Assembly: GCA_046329055.1 (NCBI GenBank)
Contig: JAXLVK010000014.1
Coordinates: 15,308-79,307, forward strand
Reading direction: 5' to 3'
Length of the DNA: 64,000 bases
Source: JADKCL01 sp046329055
Lineage (GTDB): Bacteria; Bacteroidota; Bacteroidia; J057; JADKCL01
A model generated the notes under the pieces. It saw only the letters and a list, made by a program, of their open reading frames with translations, made no database searches and was not told the origin of the DNA. The position numbers and the translations under genes were made by a program. Positions within the stretch are counted from its first letter, which is position 1. The number at the start of each line of letters is the position of its first letter. Of this stretch, positions 32,613 through 41,392 are shown one piece after another.

Positions 32613-33482
32613 CTAATGATACAACTCCGCCTCCACCAAATACCTTCCACCCAACTCCACCAAGCTCCGCACAGCCGCGACCACCCTACCAGGCGCCTCG
32701 TACATCCCCATGTGGCTCGCCTCCGGAATCCGGTGCAGCAATGCCAATGGCAGCTCTTGCAGCTCCATCCGGCTACGCTCCGGGCTCACGAGGCCATCCT
32801 TCCCGCCGATGATGTACATCACGGGCACCGCCAAGCCGCGCACCGCAGCCCGCTTGTCCGGACGGTCACGCATGATGCGCAACAATGCCAAAATCGCCTC
32901 CTCCGATGTCCCCGAGGTGATTTCCGCCAATTCAGCCACCCACTGCGCCTCCGGGTCATGGAACAAGGAGTCCACAAATGCCCGCAGAAACGGCTCCCGG
33001 CCATGGTCCTTCACGAACCCAATGGCTTTGGTACGGTTGGGCTTGCGCTCCTCGGCATCGTCCATCGCGGTGGAATGCAGGAATCCCAGCCCCGCCAATC
33101 GCTCCGAAAACAGGTCCGCGAATGCCGCTGCGATGTACCCGCCCATGCTATGCCCCACCAGGACACAACGCTCGATGCCCATGGCATCCAAGATGTCCCG
33201 CAGCCAGCAGGCGATGTCGTCAAGCGAACGAATAGAAGGATCCCAGGGCGTGCCACCATGACCCGGCAGGGTCGGCGCGATCACCCGGCATTCTTGGGAC
33301 AGCTCAGGCAAAATCCCATTGAAAATCGCGGGCGTCTCACAAAACCCATGCAAAATGACCAGCGGAAGACCCTCCCCGATATCAACCACGGGGACGGAGG
33401 CAAGGAAAGCTATCTCTTCAGGGGATTGCAACGGACTCAGACAACCTCGGAGGTGAGGCCACGGTCCAGCAAAGCGATGCAA
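32613..33482 (-). CDS. Alpha/beta hydrolase
   Basis: 289 residues from ATG 33482, which overlaps clpS by 46 bases; a TTG at 33431 (LQSPEEIAFLASVPV) would avoid the overlap and is a reasonable alternative start. Alpha/beta-hydrolase fold: HGFCETPAIF oxyanion segment near residue 45, nucleophile GHSMGG near 110, acid in IIGGKDGLV near 225 and histidine in EASHMGMYEAPG near 255. No signal peptide, cytosolic. Substrate cannot be told from sequence; the HSTAMDDAEERKPNR lid is seen in general esterases of this group. Confidence 0.82.
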   Translation of the reverse strand: MHRFAGPWPHLRGCLSPLQSPEEIAFLASVPVVDIGEGLPLVILHGFCETPAIFNGILPELSQECRVIAPTLPGHGGTPWDPSIRSLDDIACWLRDILDAMGIERCVLVGHSMGGYIAAAFADLFSERLAGLGFLHSTAMDDAEERKPNRTKAIGFVKDHGREPFLRAFVDSLFHDPEAQWVAELAEITSGTSEEAILALLRIMRDRPDKRAAVRGLAVPVMYIIGGKDGLVSPERSRMELQELPLALLHRIPEASHMGMYEAPGRVVAAVRSLVELGGRYLVEAELYH

Positions 33483-33706
33483 CGGTCGATCATGTCACGC
33501 TTCTCGCCGCTTTTGACAATGTACTTGCCCTTGTGATGAACGATCCAGGCACATTGTTCGGCTTGGGTCGCCGAATGGTCACACACCTCGATCAGGCTCT
33601 GAATCACCCAATCGAATGAATTCACCTCGTCATTGAACAATACAATGCTGTATGTCTCGGTTACTACCGTCTCAACCGCTTCAAGGGTTAGCTCTTTGAT
33701 ACTCAT
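33437..33706 (-). CDS. clpS: ClpS, adaptor of the ClpAP/ClpCP protease
   Basis: 89 residues. Presents N-degron substrates to the Clp unfoldase. Family features: YSIVLFNDEVNSFDWVI near residues 21-37, CDHSATQAEQCAW and VHHKGKYIVKSGEK. The short, acidic N-terminal tail precedes the core as usual. Downstream hydrolase gene overlaps its end, so they probably share a transcript from the promoter at 33765-33796. Confidence 0.92.
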   Translation of the reverse strand: MSIKELTLEAVETVVTETYSIVLFNDEVNSFDWVIQSLIEVCDHSATQAEQCAWIVHHKGKYIVKSGEKRDMIDRCIALLDRGLTSEVV

Positions 33707-33764
33707 CTCACAATCAGTTACAAACTCAGCCTAAAACCATCCTAAACATGCCATTGGCGCGAAC

Positions 33765-33796
33765 CAAAAATAGCGAATTTTCGCCACGAATGCAAA
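33765..33796 (-). promoter_or_regulatory. Promoter of clpS
   Basis: Minus strand TTTG (33796-33793), 20 bases, then TATTTTTG (33772-33765). Both boxes and the spacing match the Bacteroidota housekeeping consensus exactly. The start codon follows about 58 bases downstream. Confidence 0.7.
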
Positions 33797-33819
33797 GAAA
33801 ATGTACTAAGATTGCGCCG

Positions 33820-34713
33820 ATGCCACAGCCCGCCAAAATCCAAGTTTTCTCTCCCAGCCAGTTCCTGGACCATGAACTCATCGACGCAGGTGGCGGCGAA
33901 AAACTGGAACGCTTTGGCAAGTTTGTGCTGATCAGGCCAGAGCCGCAGGCACTTTGGTCACCCTCACTGTCCCCCGAGGAATGGCGCAAGATGGCCCATG
34001 CCCGCTTCGTGCAGGACGGCTCTGCCTCCGGAGACTGGGAACGCTACGACAACTCCCTCCCCGACCAATGGACCATCGGCTACAACCATGGCGACATGAA
34101 GCTGCGCTTCCGGCTGGGACTCACCCGCTTCAAGCACGTCGGCGTCTTCCCCGAACAGGCCGTGAACTGGGACTTCATTTATGACCGCTGCCGTGGCCTC
34201 AAGGCTCCCAAAGTCCTGAACCTCTTCGCCTACACGGGGGGCGCGAGCCTGGCCGCCAAGGCCGGGGGCGCGGACGTGATCCATTGCGACGCCATCAAGC
34301 AAGTCGTGAACTGGGCCGCCGCCAACATGGAACTCAGCAAACTCGAAGGGATCCGTTGGCTGGTGGAGGACGCCTTCAAATTCGTGCAGCGTGAGGCCAA
34401 GCGCGGCAACCAATACGACGGCATCATCCTCGATCCCCCGGCATGGGGACACGGCCCCAAGGGCGAGAAGTGGAAGCTGGAGGACCAAGTCAACGAGCTC
34501 ATGCAGCAAGTCGCCGCCATCCTCTCCCCGGAGCGCAACTTCCTCGTAATGAATGCCTATTCCCTCGGCTACTCCTCCCTCATCTTGGAAAATCTAGGCC
34601 GCAGCCACTTCCGCGACCAACAACTCAAGAACCTAGAAATCGGCGAACTCTGCCTCCCCGAACGCAGCCACCGCCGCCTCCCCGCCGGCGTCTTCATGCG
34701 CTTCTGGAACTAA
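33820..34713 (+). CDS. Class I SAM-dependent methyltransferase, RlmI-like
   Basis: 297 residues from MPQPAKIQVFS at 33820, preferred over an upstream ATG at 33748 that would lie within the clpS promoter. Rossmann methyltransferase motifs: VLNLFAYTGGASLAA (motif I) near residue 130, VIHCDAIKQVVNWAAAN near 152, and the catalytic-type IILDPPAWGHGPKGEKW near 205. This layout matches COG1092 rRNA cytosine-C5 methyltransferases (RlmI/RlmK group), but it lacks a PUA domain at the N terminus, so the target is uncertain. Confidence 0.85.
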   Translation: MPQPAKIQVFSPSQFLDHELIDAGGGEKLERFGKFVLIRPEPQALWSPSLSPEEWRKMAHARFVQDGSASGDWERYDNSLPDQWTIGYNHGDMKLRFRLGLTRFKHVGVFPEQAVNWDFIYDRCRGLKAPKVLNLFAYTGGASLAAKAGGADVIHCDAIKQVVNWAAANMELSKLEGIRWLVEDAFKFVQREAKRGNQYDGIILDPPAWGHGPKGEKWKLEDQVNELMQQVAAILSPERNFLVMNAYSLGYSSLILENLGRSHFRDQQLKNLEIGELCLPERSHRRLPAGVFMRFWN

Positions 34714-34950
34714 ACCAAGGCGGCGCCACACCCAAGAGGCGGCGGCATACCCAAGAGGCGGCGGCCTCCGGCCGCACGCCGACCGGACATTTGCCTCCGG
34801 CGAATAACCAGCTCAGCACCCCAATGACCCCGTCGCTGCCCCCTAAGCCTGCCGCAGGAGCCGCCAGCCCCTACAATATGCACCAACGAAGTGGACACCG
34901 CAGACCAATACGCAATCCTCCCCAATCCGTTTTTTCCCTAATTTCCCAGC
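34714..34950. repeat. Intergenic region with 17-bp tandem repeat
   Basis: Two consecutive copies of ACCCAAGAGGCGGCGGC (about 34728-34763) followed by GGCGGCCTCCGGCCGC-type palindrome. The rest of the gap shows no gene. Probably part of the same family of GC-rich elements seen elsewhere in the window. Confidence 0.5.
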
Positions 34951-36357
34951 ATGAAGCGCCTTTTCACCACCGCGTTGCTTGCCGGGTCGCTTTCAGGAAT
35001 GGCATTGGCCCAGACTCCTGAGGACTCCGTCATGCTCCGCCGACTCTTCGATGCCGAGATCACCCAAGGCACCTGCTACGAGAACCTCCGGCACCTCTGC
35101 AAGGACGTCGGCCATCGCCTGAGCGGCAGCCCAAACGCTGCCAAGGCCGTGGAATGGGCCGCTGCCACCATGAACACCATGGGCCTGGACCGGGTGGAGA
35201 AGCAGCCTGTCTTGGTGCCGCACTGGGAGAGGGGCAAGGCCGACCGCGCCTGGTACAAAGGCAAAATGGGCAAGGTCACACCTCCCATCCTCGCTCTCGG
35301 CAGCTCCGTCGGCACTCCGAACGGCAAGGCAATTTCCGCCCCCGTGGTCGAGGTCTTCAGCTTGGACGAGGTCCGCAAAATGGAGGACGGCTCCCTCAAG
35401 GGCAAGATCGTGTTCTACAACAGGCCGATGAACGCCAAAGAACTCGACACATTTGATGCTTACGGCGGCTGCGTGGACCAACGGGGCGGCGGCTCGGTCG
35501 AGGCATCCAAGAAAGGGGCTCTCGCTGTAATTGTGCGCTCCATGACCCTGCAGCACGACGACCATCCCCATACCGGCAACATGCGCAACGAGGAAGGCAC
35601 GACCAAGATTCCTGCCGCTGCCATCAGCACGAACGGGGCCGACCGCCTGCACGAGGACCTGAAGAATGATCCCAACCTCGTCTTCTCCCTACAAATGGGC
35701 TGTCAGACCTTTCCGGATGCACCGAGCCACAACGTGATCGGCGAAATCAAAGGCAGCGCCCTCCCAAATGAGTTCATCACCGTGGGCGGGCACCTCGACT
35801 CCTGGGACGTGGGCGAAGGCGCGCACGACGATGGCACAGGCGTGGTCCAAGCGATGGAAGTGCTCAAGCTCTTCCGCATGGTCGGCTACCAACCCCGGCA
35901 CACCATCCGCGCGGTGGCCTTCATGAACGAGGAAAATGGCATGAAAGGTGGCCTCGAATACGCCGCACAGGCCAAGGCCAAGGGCGAGAAACACATTGCT
36001 GCATTGGAAAGTGACAGGGGCGGATTCTCTCCGAGAGGCGTTGAAATCCAAGCCAATCCCGAGAACACCGCCTGGTCCCTCAAGTACAAGCCGCTCTTCA
36101 TCCCCTACATGGTCCACAACATACAGCCGGGCTATGGCGGAGTGGACATCAGCCCCTTGCGGGCGCAGGGCGCGGGCCTGTACGGCTACCTCCCAGATTC
36201 GCAGCGATACTTCGACTTCCACCATGCGGAAACGGACGTGTTCGAGGCGGTGAATGAGCGGGAACTCAAACTGGGTGCCTGGGTGATGGCGGCGTGGATC
36301 TACCTCATTGATCAATACGGCCTTCCGAGCAATGAACCCTACGAGCCGCCGAAGTAA
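34951..36357 (+). CDS. M28 family aminopeptidase, exported
   Basis: 468 residues with signal peptide (LFTTALLAGSLSGMALAQ). Zinc peptidase domain: metal ligands in GGHLDSWDVGEGAHDDGTG (His and Asp, about residues 272-290), FMNEENGMKGG (catalytic Glu pair near 330), LESDRGGFSPRG (Asp near 352), and the last His in FDFHHAETD near 428. An insertion between residues 115 and 230 (VVEVFSLDEVRKMEDGSLKG, a PA-like domain) is usual in this group. Cleaves N-terminal residues from peptides in the periplasm or outside. Confidence 0.9.
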   Translation: MKRLFTTALLAGSLSGMALAQTPEDSVMLRRLFDAEITQGTCYENLRHLCKDVGHRLSGSPNAAKAVEWAAATMNTMGLDRVEKQPVLVPHWERGKADRAWYKGKMGKVTPPILALGSSVGTPNGKAISAPVVEVFSLDEVRKMEDGSLKGKIVFYNRPMNAKELDTFDAYGGCVDQRGGGSVEASKKGALAVIVRSMTLQHDDHPHTGNMRNEEGTTKIPAAAISTNGADRLHEDLKNDPNLVFSLQMGCQTFPDAPSHNVIGEIKGSALPNEFITVGGHLDSWDVGEGAHDDGTGVVQAMEVLKLFRMVGYQPRHTIRAVAFMNEENGMKGGLEYAAQAKAKGEKHIAALESDRGGFSPRGVEIQANPENTAWSLKYKPLFIPYMVHNIQPGYGGVDISPLRAQGAGLYGYLPDSQRYFDFHHAETDVFEAVNERELKLGAWVMAAWIYLIDQYGLPSNEPYEPPK

Positions 36358-36450
36358 GGGCAGTTGATTTTGCGATGTCGAAACCTTGGTTTTTCCGGCA
36401 GAAATGCCGTAATTCGCCACGCATTTTCAAAAACGCAAAATCGCAGTAGA

Positions 36451-37191
36451 ATGAAACAATTGACTTATGCAATGATCCTGGCGTTGGCCGTGATCCTCGT
36501 CGGTTGCGACAAGGGTGCTGGCGGTGAGGGCGGCGACGCCTCCACGCTCAAGGACAACAAGGATAGCGTGAGCTACGCCATCGGCTATGACATCGGCAAA
36601 AACTTCTCCCAACAGGGCGTCGAGCTGAACATCGCAGTGTTTTCCAAGGCCCTCGAAGAAGGCATGGCAGGCACCGCTCCCAAGTTGGATGAGCAAACCG
36701 CTCGCAACGTGATGATGGCCTACCAGCAGGTCCTCCAAAAGAAGCAACAAGAGAAGCGCGCCAAGGAAGCTGGCGAGAACCTCGAGAAGAGCAACAAGTT
36801 CCTCGCTGACAACAAGGCAACTGCAGGTGTGGTCGAACTGCCCAGCGGTCTGCAATACCAAGTCATCAAGGAAGGCACCGGCAAGCAGCCGACCCTCGAA
36901 GACCAAGTCACCACCCACTACCATGGCACCCTGATGGACGGCAGCGTGTTCGACAGCTCCCGTGAGCGTGGCGAACCTGCCACCTTCCCCCTGAAAGGTG
37001 TGATCCAAGCTTGGCAGCAAATCCTCCCGATGATGAAGGAGGGCGCTACCTACAAAATCTGGTCTCCTCCCGCACTTGCTTACGGTGAGTACGGCAGCCC
37101 GCCCAAGATCGGCCCGAACGTGGCGCTGGTGTTTGAAATCGAACTCATCAAAGTCGGTGGCCCCGCTGAAGGCGCTGCCCAACCCCAATAA
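36451..37191 (+). CDS. FKBP-type peptidyl-prolyl isomerase, lipoprotein
   Basis: 246 residues from ATG 36451. Lipoprotein signal MKQLTYAMILALAVILVGCD (Cys19). N-terminal FKBP dimerisation domain (residues about 30-120, with DNKDSVSYAIGYDIGKNF) and C-terminal FKBP fold (about 135-240) with VTTHYHGTLMDGSVFDSSRERGE, GVIQAWQQILPMMKEGA and PALAYGEYGSPPKIGPNVALVFEIELI motifs. Assists folding of exported or outer-membrane proteins. Followed by a clear terminator. Confidence 0.93.
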   Translation: MKQLTYAMILALAVILVGCDKGAGGEGGDASTLKDNKDSVSYAIGYDIGKNFSQQGVELNIAVFSKALEEGMAGTAPKLDEQTARNVMMAYQQVLQKKQQEKRAKEAGENLEKSNKFLADNKATAGVVELPSGLQYQVIKEGTGKQPTLEDQVTTHYHGTLMDGSVFDSSRERGEPATFPLKGVIQAWQQILPMMKEGATYKIWSPPALAYGEYGSPPKIGPNVALVFEIELIKVGGPAEGAAQPQ

Positions 37192-37212
37192 TCGCCTTTT
37201 GAACAGTATAGG

Positions 37213-37252
37213 ACTCCCCGGTAGGCTTGGCTTGCCGGGGAGTTTTGTTTTT
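37213..37252 (+). terminator. Terminator of the FKBP gene
   Basis: Stem ACTCCCCGG / CCGGGGAGT (37213-37221, 37235-37243) with a 13-base loop, followed by TTTTGTTTTT. Confidence 0.85.
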
Positions 37253-37260
37253 CATCGGTT

Positions 37261-37333
37261 TAACCGCAAAGACGCAATGGGCGCAAAGACAGTTCGCGTG
37301 CAGCTTTGCGTAACTTTGCGCCTTTGCGGTTCA
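37261..37333. repeat. Imperfect inverted repeat AACCGCAAAG element
   Basis: AACCGCAAAGACGCAATGGGCGCAAAG is mirrored by CTTTGCG and GCGCCTTTGCGGTT about 20 bases later. This GCAAAG-type element is a common dispersed repeat in many genomes and does not encode a protein. Confidence 0.5.
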
Positions 37334-37353
37334 GAAATTCACCCTCAGTCAAA

Positions 37354-37647
37354 ATGCACCCCGCCCCACATCCCACAGCCAAACTCGCCAAGACCATTTC
37401 CATCCTTACCATGGTGGTCACCACGGCTCTGGTCCTGTTGCTCTACGGCATCTACTTCGACTCATTTTCAGAAAGCGCATTGGTCACCCTGAGCTTTGTA
37501 TGGGTGAATCTCTTCGGTTTTGGACTTGGGGGACTGATTGTTTCGCGGCGAGGGATCGGATGGAGCGTGGGGATTGGTTTTGTTGCCGCCTTGGCGCTGG
37601 ATTTGGCCTTGTTCACCTTCTTTCTTGTGCTTTGGCCAATGCTCTGA
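37354..37647 (+). CDS. Small membrane protein, unknown function
   Basis: 97 residues from ATG 37354 (MHPAPHPTAKLAKTIS), with three hydrophobic segments at about residues 17-35, 42-62 and 68-93. The segment after the second helix, GLIVSRRGIGW, is positive and would face the cytosol. No family recognised. It is convergent with the histidine kinase gene, whose stop is eight bases away. Confidence 0.6.
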   Translation: MHPAPHPTAKLAKTISILTMVVTTALVLLLYGIYFDSFSESALVTLSFVWVNLFGFGLGGLIVSRRGIGWSVGIGFVAALALDLALFTFFLVLWPML

Positions 37648-37655
37648 AAGGCCCC

Positions 37656-39587
37656 TTAAGCTGCCTGCGCCGACACCACGACCGTGAATGTCGTCCCCTC
37701 TCCCACCGTCGAGTCCACGAGGATTTGTACGCCGATCTTCTCTGACAATGCCTTCACGATCGCGAGCCCAAGGCCGCTGCTGTGCTCCCCGGCAGTGGGC
37801 TTGGCGCTGAGTTTCTGGAACTTGCCGAAGAGCTTCTTCCTGTCTTGATCGGTGAGGCCCGGCCCCTGATCCTGAACCTCCACGCGCCAGCCTTCTTGCC
37901 CCTCTTGCAGGCGAATCCAGATCATCTTCCCCTTGGGGGTGAATTTGAGCGCATTGCCCACGATGTTCTCAACCACGCGGCGGAGGAGGATCCTGTCGGA
38001 CCGCACGGTCACTGAATTCGCTGGCAGATCGGCCTCCAGCCGGATCGCCTTCTCCTGAGCTGGATGCCGGAAGTCCGTGACCACCTCCTCCATCATCGCG
38101 CGCAGGTCCATTTCCTGGCTGCGGGCAGCGACATCCCCCGATTCGAGCCTCGACAACTCCAACAGGTTGGCCACAAGATTGTTACCCCGGTCGAGCGACC
38201 TGCGGATCAGTTCCAGGAATTGCAGGCGGTCCTCGGCGGAGGTGCTCGGGTCCTCGATCAATGCCATGAGCCCGCTGATCGCATTCAACGGCGATTTCAG
38301 GTCGTGCACCATGATGTTCATGATCATGTCCTTCTCCGCAATCACCTCGTCCAGGACGCGGTTCTTGGCGGCGAGTTGGGCATTCATCGCCTTCGTGTTT
38401 TTGATGCTGAGCAGGAGCAGGATGCCCAAGAAGCCCAGCATCACCACTATGACAACCACCAGGGTGATGATCAGCTGCTGAGTCCGGTGACGGGATGCCA
38501 AATGCGCATTTTCATTCTTGACTTCCTCATTCTCCTGCTTCAGGTCCATGGCCGCGAGTTGGATCTTGACCTGGTTCCCGCTGATGATCTCTCGCAGGGT
38601 GTCCGCCTTGAGTTGCAGTTGCCAGGCCTGGCGGACGTGTCCATTTTGCAGATGAATTTCGGCAAGGAGCTCAGTGAATTTCTTCTGCCATTTGATCGCC
38701 CCTTGTTCGCTGGTCTTCTTCACCATCTCCTCACAGATGCGGAGGCTCTGTTGGGAGCGGTTGGTCTTGGAGTAGAGCTCGCTGAGGAACAGCTCACTTT
38801 CGAAGTAGGCGGTGATATTGGAGTATTGCTTGGCGGCATCAATGAGCAGGGCCTCTGCACGCGGATAGTTGCCGGAGCGCAAGTACATGATGCCCAGGTT
38901 CTGCCGGATGACGTTCAGCGCATGCTTGAAGGAGATCACCTCCGCATGGCTTTCTGCCGCCCGGTAGTTGAGTTCTGCGAGGGAATCACTGCCCGCTGCC
39001 CGGTGTACCTCCCCCAGCATGTTGTAGCTCCATGCAAGGACCGTGTCGTTGTTCATGGTCTCGGAGAGGCGAAGGGCTTCAGTTGCCATCTTGAGGGCAT
39101 CACCGTATTTGCCGAGTTCCATCGCGGTGCCAGCGAGGCGGTAGTAGGCCCAGATTTGGCCCTTCATGTAACCCTCCTGCTTCGCGAGGTTCAGCGCCTC
39201 CAAGGCATATTGGTTGGCAAGCGGGAAGTTGCCGAGGTCACTGTACTGAAAGGCGAGGATGGCGGCGAAGTCGCTCTTGTCGCGGGGCAGGTGATGCTCC
39301 TCAGCGAGCCGGTAACCCTTGAATGCTGCGTCAAATGCATCCCTCAAGTCCAAGCTGAACTGACCCCGGGCGATGGCTCGGAGTTCCCTCAGGGTATTGG
39401 CGATCTCGGACGGAGCTTGGCTCGGGCTCCCTGCTTGAACACTGGACTGGGCCGAAACGCCACTGGACAAACCCCATGCTAGGCATAGCAGCAGAACTGC
39501 CTGCCGGACGGTCACCCGCCGCATCTTCCACACGGTTTGAACAGCCATTGCGAATGATCTTGACTCTGGGGAGGTTTGCTGACTCAT
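37656..39587 (-). CDS. TPR-containing sensor histidine kinase
   Basis: 643 residues from ATG 39587. Signal segment (QAVLLLCLAWGLSSGVSAQ), a periplasmic TPR-like array to about residue 340 (SLRICEEMVKKTSEQG, AWSYNMLGEVHRAAGSDSLAELNYR), a membrane helix (LIITLVVVIVVMLGFLGILLLL), a short coiled coil, then HisKA with NIMVHDLKSPLNAISGLMALIED and ATPase motifs VENIVGNALKFTPKG, QDQGPGL and SSGLGLAIVKALSE. Class I layout like the kinase at 11.1 kb but with a canonical H box. No response regulator adjacent. An upstream open extension of 71 codons is not used as it lacks signal-like features. Confidence 0.88.
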   Translation of the reverse strand: MSQQTSPESRSFAMAVQTVWKMRRVTVRQAVLLLCLAWGLSSGVSAQSSVQAGSPSQAPSEIANTLRELRAIARGQFSLDLRDAFDAAFKGYRLAEEHHLPRDKSDFAAILAFQYSDLGNFPLANQYALEALNLAKQEGYMKGQIWAYYRLAGTAMELGKYGDALKMATEALRLSETMNNDTVLAWSYNMLGEVHRAAGSDSLAELNYRAAESHAEVISFKHALNVIRQNLGIMYLRSGNYPRAEALLIDAAKQYSNITAYFESELFLSELYSKTNRSQQSLRICEEMVKKTSEQGAIKWQKKFTELLAEIHLQNGHVRQAWQLQLKADTLREIISGNQVKIQLAAMDLKQENEEVKNENAHLASRHRTQQLIITLVVVIVVMLGFLGILLLLSIKNTKAMNAQLAAKNRVLDEVIAEKDMIMNIMVHDLKSPLNAISGLMALIEDPSTSAEDRLQFLELIRRSLDRGNNLVANLLELSRLESGDVAARSQEMDLRAMMEEVVTDFRHPAQEKAIRLEADLPANSVTVRSDRILLRRVVENIVGNALKFTPKGKMIWIRLQEGQEGWRVEVQDQGPGLTDQDRKKLFGKFQKLSAKPTAGEHSSGLGLAIVKALSEKIGVQILVDSTVGEGTTFTVVVSAQAA

Positions 39588-39952
39588 AGCCTCCCTTTCG
39601 GAAATATAGGGAATTCGGGAAACACCTCGTAGCGCAGAAAGTGATTTTTGTCGCATTCCAAGGAATTTGCAAAAAACTGCCAAAATGAACGCAAACCACC
39701 CTTGCACCAGCGATCGGAGCCAGTGGCGTACTGATTCTTGTTTGGGCTTCCCCCACCGCCACCTACTTTCGAAGGGATTGGAAAAAGCAGTGTCACCCAC
39801 AAAAGCGCTACTGTTGAGGGCATGCAGAAATGCAATGATCTGGCAGTTTTCTTCATCCGTGAGTCGGTTTCCGCCCCAGTGGGAAATCTGGATTCGGTTG
39901 CCGGGCTAGAAATGATCGTGGCCGTGTCAGTTCCAATGAGATTCCAATACAA
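39588..39952. other. Intergenic region, no gene seen
   Basis: 365 bases upstream of the histidine kinase. A minus-strand TATATTTC near 39600-39607 is a weak -7 candidate for that gene. The one open frame of note (80 residues at 39667-39909) is rich in Ser and Arg and has no supporting signal. Confidence 0.4.
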
Positions 39953-39986
39953 ACAAAAAAGCCAGCCCCAAATCTGGACTGGCTTT
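39953..39986 (-). terminator. Terminator of the SusC/SusD operon
   Basis: Stem AAAGCCAG / CTGGCTTT (39958-39965, 39979-39986). On the minus strand it is followed by TTTTGTTTG, 19 bases after the stop of the last operon gene. Confidence 0.8.
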
Positions 39987-40004
39987 GATTCAAATTTCTA
40001 TGAC

Positions 40005-40850
40005 TCAATTGCAACGGAAGTGGAACTCGTAGAGGCCGTCCACGGCATCGTCGGAGCTCTGAAGGTTGGGCTTCATGATCTGAAGCCGCACAAAGTCGAG
40101 GGTTTTGCCCTGCGGGATATTGAAGACCTTCTCAGGCCAAATGCTCCAAGTGTACAGGGTGCCCGATTGCGTCATGCTCAGGTCGGCGTTGCTGCCAACT
40201 TGGGAGATGGGCGAAGGCTTGTACTCGGTGCCGTCGGTGTCGTAGGCACGGGCATACACGGAGAGTGCGCCAGGGTTCATCATCGTGACCTTGGTCTCCT
40301 GACTGTTGTCGTAGAGCAGGGTGAAGATGTCGTCCTGCTTGAGGGCCACGGAGTCACCGTCTTGCACGTCGGGGAAGGAATAGACCTTGCGCACGAGCGG
40401 TCCGGGAGGATTGACCTCCACGCTCAAGTCTTCGGTCTTCCACTCATTGCCGGCTGCGCTGCAGTCGCCACCGCCACCACCATCGAGGGCCTTGGCGAGG
40501 AAAAAGATGTCATTGTCGTACACATCCTGAGCCGTGACTCCATAGAAGTCCGTGGGCAGGATGGTGATGCTCCAGATGTCGGGCGACTCGTTCACGAAGG
40601 CGTGGTCCGTGTTGCTCGCGCTCCATTGGCCGTTGCCGCCGACGGGGTCAGCGGGTTTCCATGACCAGATGTACAGCGGGCCCGCATAACCCACGAGCTT
40701 GTTGCAGTCCATCTTGGTGAGGTCGATGTAGATCTTGACGGAGTCGGAGGGATTGGTGACCACAGCGGGTTCCGTCCACACCTTTTGCGCCATTCCGGCC
40801 TGTGCCAGTCCGCAAGCCAAGAGTATTCCCAATGCGAATGTCTTCTTCAT
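40005..40850 (-). CDS. Exported SusC/D-operon accessory protein
   Basis: 281 residues with a signal peptide (LGILLACGLAQAGMAQ). Predicted all-beta with several aromatic-rich segments (LYIWSWKPADPVGGNGQW, TLYTWSIWPEKVF). Positioned like the SusE/SusF-type surface binding proteins of polysaccharide loci, fourth and last in the operon and 11 bases after the previous gene. Sequence similarity to SusE/F is not visible by eye. A GGGGGDCSAAGNEWK loop is low-complexity. May bind the imported ligand. Confidence 0.7.
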   Translation of the reverse strand: MKKTFALGILLACGLAQAGMAQKVWTEPAVVTNPSDSVKIYIDLTKMDCNKLVGYAGPLYIWSWKPADPVGGNGQWSASNTDHAFVNESPDIWSITILPTDFYGVTAQDVYDNDIFFLAKALDGGGGGDCSAAGNEWKTEDLSVEVNPPGPLVRKVYSFPDVQDGDSVALKQDDIFTLLYDNSQETKVTMMNPGALSVYARAYDTDGTEYKPSPISQVGSNADLSMTQSGTLYTWSIWPEKVFNIPQGKTLDFVRLQIMKPNLQSSDDAVDGLYEFHFRCN

Positions 40851-40861
40851 GATGTCCTCCC

Positions 40862-41341
40862 TCAGTTGCGTGCAAACTTGAATTGATAGATGACGGAGAC
40901 TGTGCCGCCGCAGGAGCGCTCAAACTGCACCTCCAGGTATTCGTCTTGTGGACGGATGGTGTGGAGAAGCTTGAGGTCGTACTGCGCGGTGCCATCGTTC
41001 ATGGCGATGAGCGTGGGATAGTCGTTGTTGTCAAACGCCCACGTCCCACTGCTGCCCAAGTAATTGGGTGCATCCCCGGGGTTGAAGGTGAAGTCGAAAG
41101 TGCTCGAATTGAAGGTGATGGACGGCACGGTGCCTTTGGTGAAGGCGGAGGTCACGTCCAGGCTGTTGCCACTGCCGATCACAAAAGGATCAACTTGGGT
41201 GACACTGCTCAATGTAAAGGTACCGTTGATGCCCTCGAGCTTGCTGGGCGGCGGATCCAACACGATCTCCTCAGGCTTGCAACCCGCAAGGGACAGGGCA
41301 GCAAGCAGCAGGAACATGTATATTTTGATTTTGCCTTTCAT
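40862..41341 (-). CDS. Lipoprotein of the SusC/D operon
   Basis: 159 residues. Lipoprotein signal with lipobox SLAGC (Cys near residue 21), then a small beta-sandwich-like domain (GTFTLSSVTQVDPFV, STFDFTFNPGDAP, EVQFERSCGG) reminiscent of DUF5004-type lipoproteins, a resemblance from recall only. It lies 51 bases after susD in the same operon, where small surface lipoproteins commonly assist ligand capture. Confidence 0.7.
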   Translation of the reverse strand: MKGKIKIYMFLLLAALSLAGCKPEEIVLDPPPSKLEGINGTFTLSSVTQVDPFVIGSGNSLDVTSAFTKGTVPSITFNSSTFDFTFNPGDAPNYLGSSGTWAFDNNDYPTLIAMNDGTAQYDLKLLHTIRPQDEYLEVQFERSCGGTVSVIYQFKFARN

Positions 41342-41392
41342 AATCTTCTGTTTCAGGCTAAAAGTTACCGAATCACATCAAATTTATCAATG

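Noticed and set aside
39667..39909. 80-residue open frame upstream of the histidine kinase
   Set aside because: Low-complexity Ser/Arg-rich, no signal, overlapping the promoter region of the neighbouring gene.
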